A DNA stretch of 64,000 nt from an uncultured Lachnospiraceae bacterium (GCA_910587045.1 CAJULG010000005.1:62001-126000), one strand, 5' to 3'; numbered from the stretch's first letter, positions 40,280 through 49,148 are shown. Notes: generated by a model not told the origin, from the letters alone. Numbers and translations are program-made.

Positions 40280-41038
40280 TCATTGGGCTTCCAGACCGAT
40301 TGGCGGGCAGACAACGGATTCCTCCGAGATGATATATTCGTAATCCGTATCCAGATTCTCCGGGAAGAGAAGATATATGGTTTCATCCTCCCCCACGGCG
40401 TAATGACTGCAATACTCCGTATAGGCCAGGTTCTTCATGATATATAAGAATTCTGAAAGATGTGCAGCCTTAAGGCTCTTTAAATTATTCAGGTTCTCAC
40501 CCGGTACTGCCGGGGTGCAGAATTCCCGCAAGGCTCCTTTTTCCCGGATTTCAAGAACAGAGAGTGGTGTGCCTGCTTCATCCACCCAGTATTGATCATT
40601 TGTAATATCCAGCATGATCCATTTATTCAGACTGGTATCCCAGATCTCATTTACAACATGACAGTCATTATCATAGCCCGAATAGGGCATGATCCAGACT
40701 TTCCTGGAATAGATGCCCAGTGCCAGACACATTTCATTGAGAATCTGAGCTTTATTCCGGCAGTTAATACCCTGACTCCGGTTGTCCAGACTATAGGAAA
40801 GCAGGGAACGTGCATTCATTTCAACATGATTATCATAATAGCTGTCATGATACAGGCGGGGAGCGAATTCATCCATCAGGTTCAGTGCCTGCTGAAACTG
40901 GGTTCCGGTTCCCGCAATTTCATCAATGTGATAATCCCGGATCAGAGTCGAATAATCTTCACAGTCAAAATCATATTCCAGTTCAACAGTCTCTCCATCG
41001 CGAAAAGTCAGATTATTATTCAGAATACCGGCTTCCAT
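40280..41038 (-). CDS. Transglutaminase-like domain protein
   Basis: 252 residues; ATG 41038 with GGAGGAGG before it. Cytoplasmic, no signal. The core has the Cys-His-Asp triad order: QGINCRNKAQILNEMCLALGI (Cys), NDCHVVNEIWDTSLNKWIMLDITNDQYWVDE (His, then Asp). The N-terminal 90 residues are a helical/beta region (YDFDCEDYSTLIRDYHIDE). Such proteins may be protease-like or isopeptidase-like; substrate unknown. Convergent with the remnant at 40105. Confidence 0.75.
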   Translation of the reverse strand: MEAGILNNNLTFRDGETVELEYDFDCEDYSTLIRDYHIDEIAGTGTQFQQALNLMDEFAPRLYHDSYYDNHVEMNARSLLSYSLDNRSQGINCRNKAQILNEMCLALGIYSRKVWIMPYSGYDNDCHVVNEIWDTSLNKWIMLDITNDQYWVDEAGTPLSVLEIREKGALREFCTPAVPGENLNNLKSLKAAHLSEFLYIMKNLAYTEYCSHYAVGEDETIYLLFPENLDTDYEYIISEESVVCPPIGLEAQ

Positions 41039-41285
41039 TGTGTAGACCTCCTCCGGTGCCTGCAGATAGCTTTTGGTTTCCCAGAAGAATAGCAAAAATC
41101 TCAGTAAAACGCTATCGCTTTCCCATTATTGCTGCCCGTGAGGGGCTATAGGATTGTACCGTCGTACTTTGTTGAATTCCTTCGATTTTTGTGTTAAGTT
41201 ATTAATTGGAAGAAAATGGAAATTATCCGGAATCCTTTTACAGAAACATAGACCTTTGGTTGTTATGAAGCATGGAGGAGATCAT

Positions 41286-42617
41286 ATGGTACGGGAGTAT
41301 GTAGAGCAGGATGTCTATGAGGTTCTGCAGGAGCGATTAAAGCTGATATTTGAAGAATTTGATAACATTTACATATCCTTTTCCGGCGGTAAGGACAGCG
41401 GCCTGCTTTTAAATCTGGTGCTGGATTATAGGAGGAAGAATTATTCGGATCGGACAATCGGTGTATTTCACCAGGATTTTGAAGCCCAGTATACAGTGAC
41501 CACAGAGTATATCGAGCGGACCTTTGAGCGTATTAAGGATGAGGTGGAGCCCTACTGGGTCTGTCTTCCGATGGCTACGCGGACTGCCCTTAGCAGCTAT
41601 GAGATGTTCTGGTATCCATGGGATGATACGAAAAGGGAGAGCTGGGTACGGGAAATGCCAAAGCATGAATATGTGATCTCCCTGGATAATAATCCGATCA
41701 CGACCTATCGGTACCGGATGCACCAGGAGGATCTGGCAAAACAGTTTGGCCGCTGGTACCGGGTATCGCATGGAGATAAAAAGACGGTATGTCTGCTTGG
41801 AATGCGGGCAGATGAATCTCTTCAGCGGTATAGTGGATTCCTGAATCGAAAGTACGGGTATCAGGGAGAGTGCTGGATCAGTAAGCAGTTTAAGGACGTC
41901 TGGTGTGCCTCCCCGTTGTATGACTGGTCTTTAAATGATGTCTGGCACGCCAATTATGTATTTGATTATGATTATAACCATCTGTATGACCTGTATTATA
42001 TGGCGGGGCTGAAGGTTACACAGATGCGGGTGGCCTCACCGTTTAATGACTATTCAAAGGATTCCTTGAATCTGTACCGGGTGATCGACCCTGAGATATG
42101 GGTAAAGCTGGTGGGACGGGTTCAGGGGGCGAACTTTGCCTGCATTTACGGAAAAACAAAAGCTATGGGATATCGGAATGTAACACTTCCGGAAGGGCAT
42201 ACCTGGGAATCCTTTACCCGCTTCCTTCTGGATACCCTGCCGGCAAGATTGCGGAACAACTATGCCAGAAAGTTTAATACCTCCATAAAATTCTGGCATC
42301 GGACCGGCGGTGGTCTGGATGAGGATACCATTCAGGAGCTGCTGGAGCATGGATATCAGATCCGCCGGAACGGGGTTTCCAATTATACTCTGAATAAGAA
42401 ATCCCGGATCGTCTTTGTGGAGAGGATTCCGGATGATACGGATGATATTCATTCAACAAAGGATATTCCAAGCTGGAAGCGGATGTGCTACTGCATATTA
42501 AAAAATGACCATACCTGCCGGTTCATGGGCTTCGGGCTGAACCGGGAACAACAGAAGCGGATCGACAGCATCCGGTATAAGTATAAAAGCATTGAGGAGA
42601 TGGAATATGGAGTCTAA
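41286..42617 (+). CDS. PAPS-reductase-like DUF3440 protein (IbrA-like)
   Basis: 443 residues; ATG 41286 with TGGAGGAG 5 bases before. The N-terminal domain is a PP-loop ATP pyrophosphatase of the PAPS-reductase type: NIYISFSGGKDSGLLLNLVL (SGGKDS 33-38), FHQDFEAQYTVT, CLLGMRADESLQRY and WCASPLYDWSLNDVWHANY. The DUF3440-like C-terminal part follows with several Trp and Cys residues. It resembles IbrA, known with IbrB as an activator in E. coli, and more distantly DndC of DNA phosphorothioation. A ParB-like gene overlaps its end and a DNA methylase follows. Confidence 0.82.
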   Translation: MVREYVEQDVYEVLQERLKLIFEEFDNIYISFSGGKDSGLLLNLVLDYRRKNYSDRTIGVFHQDFEAQYTVTTEYIERTFERIKDEVEPYWVCLPMATRTALSSYEMFWYPWDDTKRESWVREMPKHEYVISLDNNPITTYRYRMHQEDLAKQFGRWYRVSHGDKKTVCLLGMRADESLQRYSGFLNRKYGYQGECWISKQFKDVWCASPLYDWSLNDVWHANYVFDYDYNHLYDLYYMAGLKVTQMRVASPFNDYSKDSLNLYRVIDPEIWVKLVGRVQGANFACIYGKTKAMGYRNVTLPEGHTWESFTRFLLDTLPARLRNNYARKFNTSIKFWHRTGGGLDEDTIQELLEHGYQIRRNGVSNYTLNKKSRIVFVERIPDDTDDIHSTKDIPSWKRMCYCILKNDHTCRFMGFGLNREQQKRIDSIRYKYKSIEEMEYGV

Positions 42618-43137
42618 AAGTCCGGTTTATAACATAGTGGCAGTACCAGTAGAAAAGATTAAGGCCAATACCTATAATCCCAATTCGGTAGCGCCGCCGG
42701 AAATGAAGCTGCTTTATGAAAGTATTAAAGCGGATGGTTATACTATGCCCATTGTCTGTTATCATGACGAGGCGGAAGATAATTATATCATCGTAGACGG
42801 ATTTCACCGTTACCGGGTGATGCTGGAGCATCCGGATATATATGAGAAGGAGGGAGGCATGATGCCGGTTTCTGTGATCAATAAATCCATTGATCAGAGA
42901 ATGGCAAGCACCATCCGTCATAACCGGGCAAGAGGAAGTCATAACGTGGAACTGATGAGTAATATCGTGAGGGAGCTGCATGAGCTGGGCCGCTCTGATG
43001 CCTGGATCTCCAAGCATCTTGGTATGGATCGGGATGAGATCCTGCGGTTAAAACAGATTACCGGGTTAAGTGCGTTATTTAAAGATGTGAAATTTGGAAA
43101 AGCATGGAAACCGGTAGAGGATGAAGAGGAGGAGTAA
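42607..43137 (+). CDS. ParB-like nuclease-domain protein (IbrB-like)
   Basis: 176 residues; ATG 42607 with GAGGAGA, overlapping the previous gene by 11 bases. VPVEKIKANTYNPNSV and IIVDGFHRYRVM (63-70) are the ParB/Srx-fold motif that in ParB binds CTP and in others acts as nuclease or kinase. DAWISKHLGMDRDEILRLKQI is a helix-turn-helix. Pairs with IbrA-like protein as in ibrAB loci. It may guide the partner to DNA; the activity is unknown. Confidence 0.83.
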   Translation: MESKSPVYNIVAVPVEKIKANTYNPNSVAPPEMKLLYESIKADGYTMPIVCYHDEAEDNYIIVDGFHRYRVMLEHPDIYEKEGGMMPVSVINKSIDQRMASTIRHNRARGSHNVELMSNIVRELHELGRSDAWISKHLGMDRDEILRLKQITGLSALFKDVKFGKAWKPVEDEEEE

Positions 43138-43249
43138 GTTGAATTGTTCCGGCTTCCATGATATAGTTACCTGAGACAGTGACCGGTTGTCCGGCAGAGC
43201 GTGTCTGTGGTAGTTACAATAAGTAAGAAAGTATAGTCAGGAGAGGGAC

Positions 43250-44179
43250 ATGTCGGTTGGAAAAGCTGGTAGAAATAAAACGATAGATACCACGTTAGCA
43301 GAAGGAGCCGCCTATCTGGAACGCTGTATTACGATCAATCGGAAGCAGGAGGATATTTCTTCGCTGATCGATAAGACGATTTCAGGAGATATGACAAAGG
43401 TCTGTCCGCTCCTTCCGTATAAGAGTGTGGATCTGATCATTGCGGATCCTCCTTATAATCTCACGAAGTCCTTTCATGGTACGACCTTTTCCAAAAGGAA
43501 AGTTCCGGATTATGAAGCATATACCCGCCAATGGTTAGGGATGGTAAAGCCGTTGTTAAAAGACGACGGTTCGATTTATGTATGCTGTGATTGGGAGACC
43601 AGTCTGATCATAGGGCGGATTCTGGGTGAGTTTTTTTGTGTCAGAAACCGGATTACCTGGCAGCGGGAAAAGGGACGGGGAGCAAAGGCAAACTGGAAGA
43701 ATGGCATGGAGGATATCTGGTTTGCAACAAACAGTGATACCTATACCTTTCATCTGGACGCGGTTAAGATCCGGAAACGTGTGATCGCACCTTATCGCGT
43801 TGATGGGAAGCCGAAGGACTGGAAGGAATCCGCAAGCGGAAATTATCGGGATACCTGCCCGTCGAATTTCTGGGATGACATTACCATCCCGTTCTGGTCC
43901 ATGGCAGAAAACACGGCGCATCCGACACAGAAGCCGGAAAAGCTGATCGCAAAGATCATACTGGCAAGCTCGTCGGAGAATGATATCATACTGGATCCCT
44001 TTCTGGGCTCCGGTACGACCAGTGTGGTGGCAAAGAAGCTTGGACGACATTATATTGGCATTGAGGCGGAACAGCAATATTGTGTCTGGGCGGAGCAGAG
44101 GCTTGCCATGGCAGAGGAAAATCAGGACATACAGGGATATACAGACGGGGTTTTTTGGGAAAGAAATTCCTGCAACTAA
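43250..44179 (+). CDS. DNA N4-cytosine/N6-adenine methyltransferase
   Basis: 309 residues; ATG after AGGAGAGGG. Beta-class order: DPPYNL (66-71) first, then the SAM motif LDPFLGSGTTSVVAKKLGRHYIGIE (D249-PFLGSG). Between them RITWQREKGRGAKANWKNGMEDIWFAT and HPTQKPEKL are standard. The target base cannot be told from DPPYN (A more likely). No restriction enzyme gene is near. It is separated by 112 bases from the ParB-like gene but in the same direction, forming one putative module. Confidence 0.88.
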   Translation: MSVGKAGRNKTIDTTLAEGAAYLERCITINRKQEDISSLIDKTISGDMTKVCPLLPYKSVDLIIADPPYNLTKSFHGTTFSKRKVPDYEAYTRQWLGMVKPLLKDDGSIYVCCDWETSLIIGRILGEFFCVRNRITWQREKGRGAKANWKNGMEDIWFATNSDTYTFHLDAVKIRKRVIAPYRVDGKPKDWKESASGNYRDTCPSNFWDDITIPFWSMAENTAHPTQKPEKLIAKIILASSSENDIILDPFLGSGTTSVVAKKLGRHYIGIEAEQQYCVWAEQRLAMAEENQDIQGYTDGVFWERNSCN

Positions 44180-44202
44180 AATTTGCGTAAGTGCAACTAA
44201 AA
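44171..44202 (+). repeat. Direct repeat TGCAACTAAAA at methylase end
   Basis: TGCAACTAAAA occurs at 44171-44181 and 44192-44202, spaced by 21 bases, spanning the methylase stop codon. Two turns of helix spacing fits a protein binding site, or it may be chance. Confidence 0.35.
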
Positions 44203-44294
44203 CTTTATAGGTAAGAGGGAGAATTTTTGATAACATTTGAACAGGAAAACGCAGGCATCCATTTTTAAAAAAGCGAAACAGGGGGACGAATGTT

Positions 44295-44846
44295 ATGAAA
44301 ATTACAGGAACAATGAAAGTGAAGAATCCACAAAAAATTGCGTTTCTTCTTCCGTTTTATTGCATAGGGATAATTTTAGTTGCATTTATTGCAGTTTTCA
44401 TATCGGTGGTCTTGAGAGATTATGCTATTTATAAGGAGCACTCATGGATTGAGACCGAGTCGCAGTTTGTTAATGCAGAGGAATACCAGAAAACGGTCAG
44501 GCGAAGGAAACATACAGGAGTCATAGAATATTATTTTGTCCAGCAAACCCGCTACCGGTGGCAGTACTGTTATGAAATAAACGGTGGACAGTATTATTAT
44601 GTAACAGATGATCATAAAGAAAATATGCCGGAACGACAGACAAAAAATATTATTGTAGCGGAAGATGATGCTTCTCTTTATCTGCTCTACAGCAGTGGGG
44701 AAAATCTAAAGGTTTCAATGATATTGTTCGGAGCGATAGGTGTATTTGCTGTAGCAGTCATTGTCGTATTAATTATTGTTCAGAGAAAGCTAATGCGCAA
44801 GGGGGCTGGCAACAGCAACGGTTCTGAATATCCGAAAGCGCCGTGA
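44295..44846 (+). CDS. Membrane protein with DUF3592-like core
   Basis: 183 residues, two membrane helices: IAFLLPFYCIGIILVAFIAVFISVVL near the start and ILFGAIGVFAVAVIVVLIIV near the end. The 75-residue outer part between is beta-rich (WIETESQFVNAEEYQKTVRRRKHTG ... YRWQYCYEINGGQYYYVTDD), like DUF3592 proteins. ATG follows GGGGGACG weakly. AT-rich. Function unknown. It may be outside the methylase module. Confidence 0.62.
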   Translation: MKITGTMKVKNPQKIAFLLPFYCIGIILVAFIAVFISVVLRDYAIYKEHSWIETESQFVNAEEYQKTVRRRKHTGVIEYYFVQQTRYRWQYCYEINGGQYYYVTDDHKENMPERQTKNIIVAEDDASLYLLYSSGENLKVSMILFGAIGVFAVAVIVVLIIVQRKLMRKGAGNSNGSEYPKAP

Positions 44847-44869
44847 AAAATAAATGTAGATTAAAATGC

Positions 44870-44898
44870 TTGCAACCGTAATCATTTTATGGTATTTT
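44870..44898 (+). promoter_or_regulatory. Promoter of pantothenate operon
   Basis: TTGCAA (44870-44875), 17 bases, TATTTT (44893-44898), about 80 bases before ATG 44979. The genes up to panD are closely spaced, so one mRNA is likely. Confidence 0.5.
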
Positions 44899-44978
44899 GT
44901 ACGCGAGTGGTATTCTGACTGAAACCACATCGGGATAATGTGTCATCATTTGGCAGTATCATAGAAAGAGGTGATGGC

Positions 44979-45818
44979 ATGGATATAGGGATCATAGGCG
45001 CCGGCAGGGTGGGCTGTTCCATGGGAAAATATGCAGTACAGCATCGGATACCGGTAGCAGGATACTATAGTAAAACATATGAAAGTGCGAAGGAAGCGGC
45101 GGAATTTACGCGGACGGAGTGCTTCGAGGATTTAACAGATATTATTTTGGCAAGTGATACCCTGTGGATTGCCACGCCGGATGACAGTATTCCGGAGGTA
45201 TGGGATTGCATTGCAAGGTACGACATTCAAGATTATATTGTATGCCATTTTAGCGGCTCATTATCTTCCGATGTTTTTTCAGGGATTGAAAAGAAGAAGG
45301 CACATCCTTGTTCCATTCATCCGATTTACGCGTTCAGCGACAAGAATACTTCCTATCAAAATTTAAAAGAGGCTTATTTTACTATTGAGGGCGATGATTT
45401 TGCTGTAGAGCATATGACTGCCCTGTTAGAGAAAATGGGAAACCGGGTTGTCCGGATCAGGGCCGGGAAAAAGGCATTGTATCATAGTGCTGCTTCCCTG
45501 GTGAGTAATCATGTGCTTGGTGTTATTGATGTGGGGATCCAGCTTATGGAGGAGTGTGGCTTTTCTCAGGAGGATGCCTATGCGGCGTTAACACCATTGA
45601 TATTAAATAATGTGAGTGCGGGCTGTGAACACGGATGCAGGGAAGCGTTGACCGGTCCGATCGAGCGCAATGATGTTAAGACGGTTGATCGGCATTTATC
45701 CGCATTGACCGGAACGGCCAGGGATATCTACGAGAGTGTAGGGAGTGAGCTGGTCATTATGGCAAAGGAGAAGTATCCGGATCGGGATTATACGGGTATG
45801 GAGCTGAGATTTCAATAG
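44979..45818 (+). CDS. DUF2520 Rossmann protein, likely ketopantoate reductase
   Basis: 279 residues; ATG 44979 with AAAGAGGTGA. N-terminal NAD(P) fold IGIIGAGRVGCSMGKY (GxGxxG 7-12), IATPDDSIPEVWD, then the DUF2520 helical part with HSAASLVSNHVLGVIDVGIQLMEECG and LNNVSAGCEHGCREALTGPIERND. No panE is otherwise visible, and the gene opens a panBCD operon. In several Clostridia such proteins fill the ketopantoate-reductase step by context. The assignment is inferred, not proven. Confidence 0.72.
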   Translation: MDIGIIGAGRVGCSMGKYAVQHRIPVAGYYSKTYESAKEAAEFTRTECFEDLTDIILASDTLWIATPDDSIPEVWDCIARYDIQDYIVCHFSGSLSSDVFSGIEKKKAHPCSIHPIYAFSDKNTSYQNLKEAYFTIEGDDFAVEHMTALLEKMGNRVVRIRAGKKALYHSAASLVSNHVLGVIDVGIQLMEECGFSQEDAYAALTPLILNNVSAGCEHGCREALTGPIERNDVKTVDRHLSALTGTARDIYESVGSELVIMAKEKYPDRDYTGMELRFQ

Positions 45819-45848
45819 GATATAGGCAACAGGGAAGGAGTGCTGATT

Positions 45849-46676
45849 ATGAAGAATACAGTGGCAACATTTCAGAAGGCAAAGGCAGAGGGAACGAAGT
45901 TAACCATGCTGACTGCGTATGATTATTCTACAGCAAAGCTTCTGGATGCGTCTGGAGTGAATAGTATTCTGGTAGGGGATTCACTGGGAAACGTGATCCT
46001 TGGTTATGAGGATACATTAGCAGTTACCATGGAAGATATGATCCATCACGGAGCGGCAGTTGCCCGGGGTGTGAAAGACGCTCTGGTAGTGATTGATATG
46101 CCGTTTATGTCTTATCAGGTTTCTGTGGAGGAGGCGGTTCGGAATGCAGGACGTCTGATGAAGGAAGGACATGGCGGTGCTGTCAAGCTGGAGGGCGGAG
46201 AAGCAGTATGCCCTCAGATTCGTGCGATCGTCAATGCAGGGATTCCGGTCATGGCACATCTTGGATTGACGCCTCAGTCCATTCATGCCTTTGGCGGTTT
46301 TAAAGTACAGGGAAAGACCGAGGCGGCCGCAAGACAGCTGATCGAGGATGCAAAAAAGGTACAGGAGGCCGGAGCATTTGCGCTGGTGCTGGAAGCGGTT
46401 CCAAGTAAGCTGGCCGCATTGATCACAGAGCAGCTGGATATTCCGACCATAGGCATTGGTGCAGGTAATGGCTGTGACGGGCAGGTGCTGGTATATCAGG
46501 ATATGCTGGGCATGTTCTCAGACTTTACGCCGAAGTTCGTGAAGCGGTACGCCAATGTAGGAGAGGTCATGAAGGAGGCGTTCCGGCAGTATATTGAGGA
46601 AGTAGAGTCCGGTGCGTTTCCGGCAGAAGAGAATGAATACACGGTAGATGATAGTGTGATTGAGAAGCTGTATTAA
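45849..46676 (+). CDS. panB: 3-methyl-2-oxobutanoate hydroxymethyltransferase
   Basis: First committed step of pantothenate synthesis: adds hydroxymethyl from methylene-THF to 2-oxoisovalerate. 275 residues; ATG 45849 with AAGGAG 8 bases away. TIM-barrel signs: LTMLTAYDYSTAKLLDASGVNSILVGDSLGNVILGYEDT, AVKLEGG, MAHLGLTPQSIHAFGGFKVQGK, FALVLEAVP and IGIGAGNGCDGQVLV, covering magnesium and substrate residues (Asp in GDSLG, Glu in LEAVP). Normal length. Confidence 0.97.
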   Translation: MKNTVATFQKAKAEGTKLTMLTAYDYSTAKLLDASGVNSILVGDSLGNVILGYEDTLAVTMEDMIHHGAAVARGVKDALVVIDMPFMSYQVSVEEAVRNAGRLMKEGHGGAVKLEGGEAVCPQIRAIVNAGIPVMAHLGLTPQSIHAFGGFKVQGKTEAAARQLIEDAKKVQEAGAFALVLEAVPSKLAALITEQLDIPTIGIGAGNGCDGQVLVYQDMLGMFSDFTPKFVKRYANVGEVMKEAFRQYIEEVESGAFPAEENEYTVDDSVIEKLY

Positions 46677-46697
46677 GAAATTTATGGGGGCGGAAAA

Positions 46698-47513
46698 ATG
46701 ACCGAGAAAACATATACGACACAATCAGGCATGATTCATTATTGGCTTCATATGATCGAGGCTGACATGATAACATTGGTTTTTCTGCCGGGATTGACAG
46801 CGGATCATAGATTATTTAATAAACAACTGGAGTATTTTAAGAACAGGTATAATATTCTTGTGTGGGATCCACCTGCCCACGGGTCCTCATGGCCTTTTCA
46901 GTTTAATTTTAATCTGATGGATAAGGCAAAGTGGCTGAATGGGATTATTGAGCAGGAGAACATAACAAGACCTGTCATCGTAGGACAGTCCATGGGTGGA
47001 TATGTGGGGCAGGCATATGCCGAATTATACCCGGAGAGACTAAGAGGATTCGTTTCTGTTGATTCGGCTCCGTTACAGAGAAAATATGTAACGGGAATTG
47101 AGATCTGGTTATTAAAAAGAATGGAGCCTGTGTATTTTCATTATCCATGGAAGGCTTTGTTGAAATCCGGAACAAACGGGGTTGCAGTATCAGAATATGG
47201 AAGAAAACTGATGCATGAGATTATGATGGTTTACGATGGGGATAAAAGGCGATATTCTCAGATAGCCGGTAACGGATTTAAAATTCTTGCCGATGCAATG
47301 GAACAGGATCTGCCATACGAAATAAAATGTCCGGCATTGTTAATCTGTGGCGAGAAGGATCGCGCCGGTTCATGTATTCGGTATAATAAAGCATGGCATC
47401 GAAATACCGGTATTCGTCTGGAATGGATAAAAGATGCAGGTCATAATTCAAATACAGATCAGCCGGAAATCGTGAACCGGCTGATTGAAGATCTGGCCAG
47501 GCAAATACAATAA
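46698..47513 (+). CDS. Alpha/beta hydrolase inside pan operon
   Basis: 271 residues. Oxyanion loop LPGLTADHRLF, nucleophile elbow VGQSMGGYVG (Ser98), acid near LLICGEKDRAG and base His in DAGHNSNTDQPE, a full catalytic triad. The cap has YFHYPWKALLKSGTNG. Codon use is more AT-rich than in panB and panC on either side, suggesting a later insertion into the operon. Esterase or acyl transferase of unknown substrate; a link to pantothenate or CoA metabolism is only by place. Confidence 0.85.
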   Translation: MTEKTYTTQSGMIHYWLHMIEADMITLVFLPGLTADHRLFNKQLEYFKNRYNILVWDPPAHGSSWPFQFNFNLMDKAKWLNGIIEQENITRPVIVGQSMGGYVGQAYAELYPERLRGFVSVDSAPLQRKYVTGIEIWLLKRMEPVYFHYPWKALLKSGTNGVAVSEYGRKLMHEIMMVYDGDKRRYSQIAGNGFKILADAMEQDLPYEIKCPALLICGEKDRAGSCIRYNKAWHRNTGIRLEWIKDAGHNSNTDQPEIVNRLIEDLARQIQ

Positions 47514-47555
47514 AAGCGATGCTTGCATAAAAGAAAGGCGAGAGGAGAATGTGAT

Positions 47556-48404
47556 ATGAATATTGTTCATACAGTAAATGAAGTCCGGACGCAGGTAAAG
47601 GAGTGGAGGGCAGCAGGCTTATCCGTCGGTCTGGTTCCGACTATGGGGTATCTGCATGAAGGACATAAGAGCCTGATCGATCGGGCAGTAAAAGACAACG
47701 ACCGGGTGGTGGTCAGTGTATTTGTCAATCCGATGCAGTTCGGTCCTGCTGAAGATCTGGCAAGCTATCCCAGGGATTTGAACCGGGATGCGGCCCTGTG
47801 TGAGGCAGCAGGTGCAGACCTGATCTTTCATCCAGAGCCGGAGAATATGTATTCGGATGATTTTTCCAGCTTTATTGATATGAATACTCTGACAAAGGGG
47901 CTGTGCGGGAAGAGCCGTCCCGTTCATTTCCGCGGGGTATGTACGGTAGTGGGAAAGCTGTTCAATATCGTACAGCCGGATAAGGCATACTTCGGTCAGA
48001 AGGATGCACAGCAGTTAGCGGTGATCCGTCATATGGTAAATGACCTGAATTTCAATCTGGAAATCGTAGGCTGTCCGATCATCCGGGAATCGGATGGTCT
48101 GGCAAAAAGCTCCCGGAATACATACCTGAGTCCGGAGGAACGTCAGGCAGCGTTGATTTTATCAAGGAGTCTGGAACGGGGCCGGGAGTTAATTGAGGCA
48201 GGAGAACGGAATGCAGAAACCATTAAGCAGGCAGTTACGGAACTGATTCAGACGGAGCCGCTGGCAAGGATTGATTATGTGGAACTGGTGGACTGGAATA
48301 CGTTAGAACCGGTAGAGCAGATTACGGGGCCGGTTCTGAATGCGATAGCAGTGTATATTGGCAAGACCCGGTTGATTGATAACCACATTTATGAAAGGAT
48401 GTAA
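47556..48404 (+). CDS. panC: Pantothenate synthetase (pantoate-beta-alanine ligase)
   Basis: Joins pantoate and beta-alanine with ATP via pantoyl-adenylate. 282 residues. ATG 47556 with AGAGGAG. VPTMGYLHEGHKSLI (HxGH nucleotide motif), VVSVFVNPMQFGPAEDLASYPRD, LCGKSRPVHFRGVCTVVGKLFNIVQPDKAYFGQKDAQQ and GLAKSSRN (KMSKS-like) are all present. Normal length. Follows the hydrolase after 42 bases and precedes panD. Confidence 0.97.
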   Translation: MNIVHTVNEVRTQVKEWRAAGLSVGLVPTMGYLHEGHKSLIDRAVKDNDRVVVSVFVNPMQFGPAEDLASYPRDLNRDAALCEAAGADLIFHPEPENMYSDDFSSFIDMNTLTKGLCGKSRPVHFRGVCTVVGKLFNIVQPDKAYFGQKDAQQLAVIRHMVNDLNFNLEIVGCPIIRESDGLAKSSRNTYLSPEERQAALILSRSLERGRELIEAGERNAETIKQAVTELIQTEPLARIDYVELVDWNTLEPVEQITGPVLNAIAVYIGKTRLIDNHIYERM

Positions 48405-48410
48405 GAACCT

Positions 48411-48794
48411 ATGATGATAACGATGTTAAAGTCCAAGATTCATCGTGCTGTTGTGGTACAGGCTGAGCTGAATTACGTGGGAAGCATTACGATCGATTCC
48501 TCCCTGATGGAGGCAGCAGGAATTCTGGAATATGAAAAGGTGCAGATAGCAGATGTGGAAAGCGGTAACCGGTTTGAAACCTATGTCATTGCCGGAGAGC
48601 CGGATTCCGGGATGATCTGCTTAAACGGAGCCGCCGCCCGACAGGTGCAGGTGGGTGACCATATCATTATTATGGCTTATGCAGAAATGACGCCGGAGGA
48701 GGCGAAGGAACAGAAGCCACAGGTCGTCTTTGTGGATGAGGAGAACCGGATCCAGCGGATCACGCATTATGAAAAGCACGGGGAATTATTTTAA
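48411..48794 (+). CDS. panD: Aspartate 1-decarboxylase
   Basis: Makes beta-alanine from aspartate with a pyruvoyl group. 127 residues. The proenzyme is cut between Gly24 and Ser25 in LNYVGSITID; Ser25 becomes pyruvoyl. TMLKSKIHRA, YEKVQIADVESGNRFETYVIAGEPDSGMICLNGAAARQVQVGDHIIIMAYAEM match throughout. ATG 48411 or 48414 are both possible. Last gene of the operon, followed by a terminator. Confidence 0.97.
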   Translation: MMITMLKSKIHRAVVVQAELNYVGSITIDSSLMEAAGILEYEKVQIADVESGNRFETYVIAGEPDSGMICLNGAAARQVQVGDHIIIMAYAEMTPEEAKEQKPQVVFVDEENRIQRITHYEKHGELF

Positions 48795-49148
48795 GAAATA
48801 TATAAACGGACAGCGATCTGCGAAAGACAGCTGTCCGTTTCGTTGTGTAAAGGCAATGGATACACATACCATAAATAAATTACAGGACAGGATTATGATG
48901 ATATTACCAAGCATTCTCATAATACTGCTTACGAGCAGCATATTCTTTCTTCCAAATAGATTGGCAAGAACACCGGATGGAATCTCAACAATAATACTTG
49001 TGATATGAAAGACCGTCTCTGCAAGACTGATCTCCACCAAATCATATTCTCTCGCTGCAAGGATTGCCACCCATGCACCGGTCAGGGATAAATTCCCGAA
49101 AATAGTGGATAGATATAAACGTGATAGTTGTTTTCTGATATGAAACAT
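48786..49148 (-). pseudogene. Truncated MFS transporter (N-terminal about 100 residues)
   Basis: ATG 49148 with GGAGA before it begins a typical MFS protein: MFHIRKQLSRLYLSTIFGNL, helices AWVAILAAREYDLVEISLAETVFHITSIIVEIPSG and the motif-A loop GVLANLFGRKNMLLVSS, then two more helices (MLGNIIIILSCNLFMVCVSIAF). After about residue 100 the sequence becomes meaningless and reads through the pan terminator. Full-length relatives have about 400 residues. A deletion removed the C-terminal three quarters. Confidence 0.8.
48804..48844 (+). terminator. Terminator of pan operon
   Basis: AAACGGACAGC and GCTGTCCGTTT form an 11-bp stem over 15 bases, followed by TTCGTTG. It sits inside the open frame of the broken MFS gene on the other strand. 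Confidence 0.82.

Noticed and set aside
41286..42617. Assimilatory sulfate reduction (cysH)
   Set aside because: No other sulfur-assimilation genes, the protein is nearly twice CysH length with a DUF3440-like end, and it overlaps a ParB-like gene.
43556..44236. 226-codon minus-strand frame over the methylase
   Set aside because: The methylase motifs are complete on the plus strand; the reverse product is Cys/Leu-rich nonsense with no start signal.
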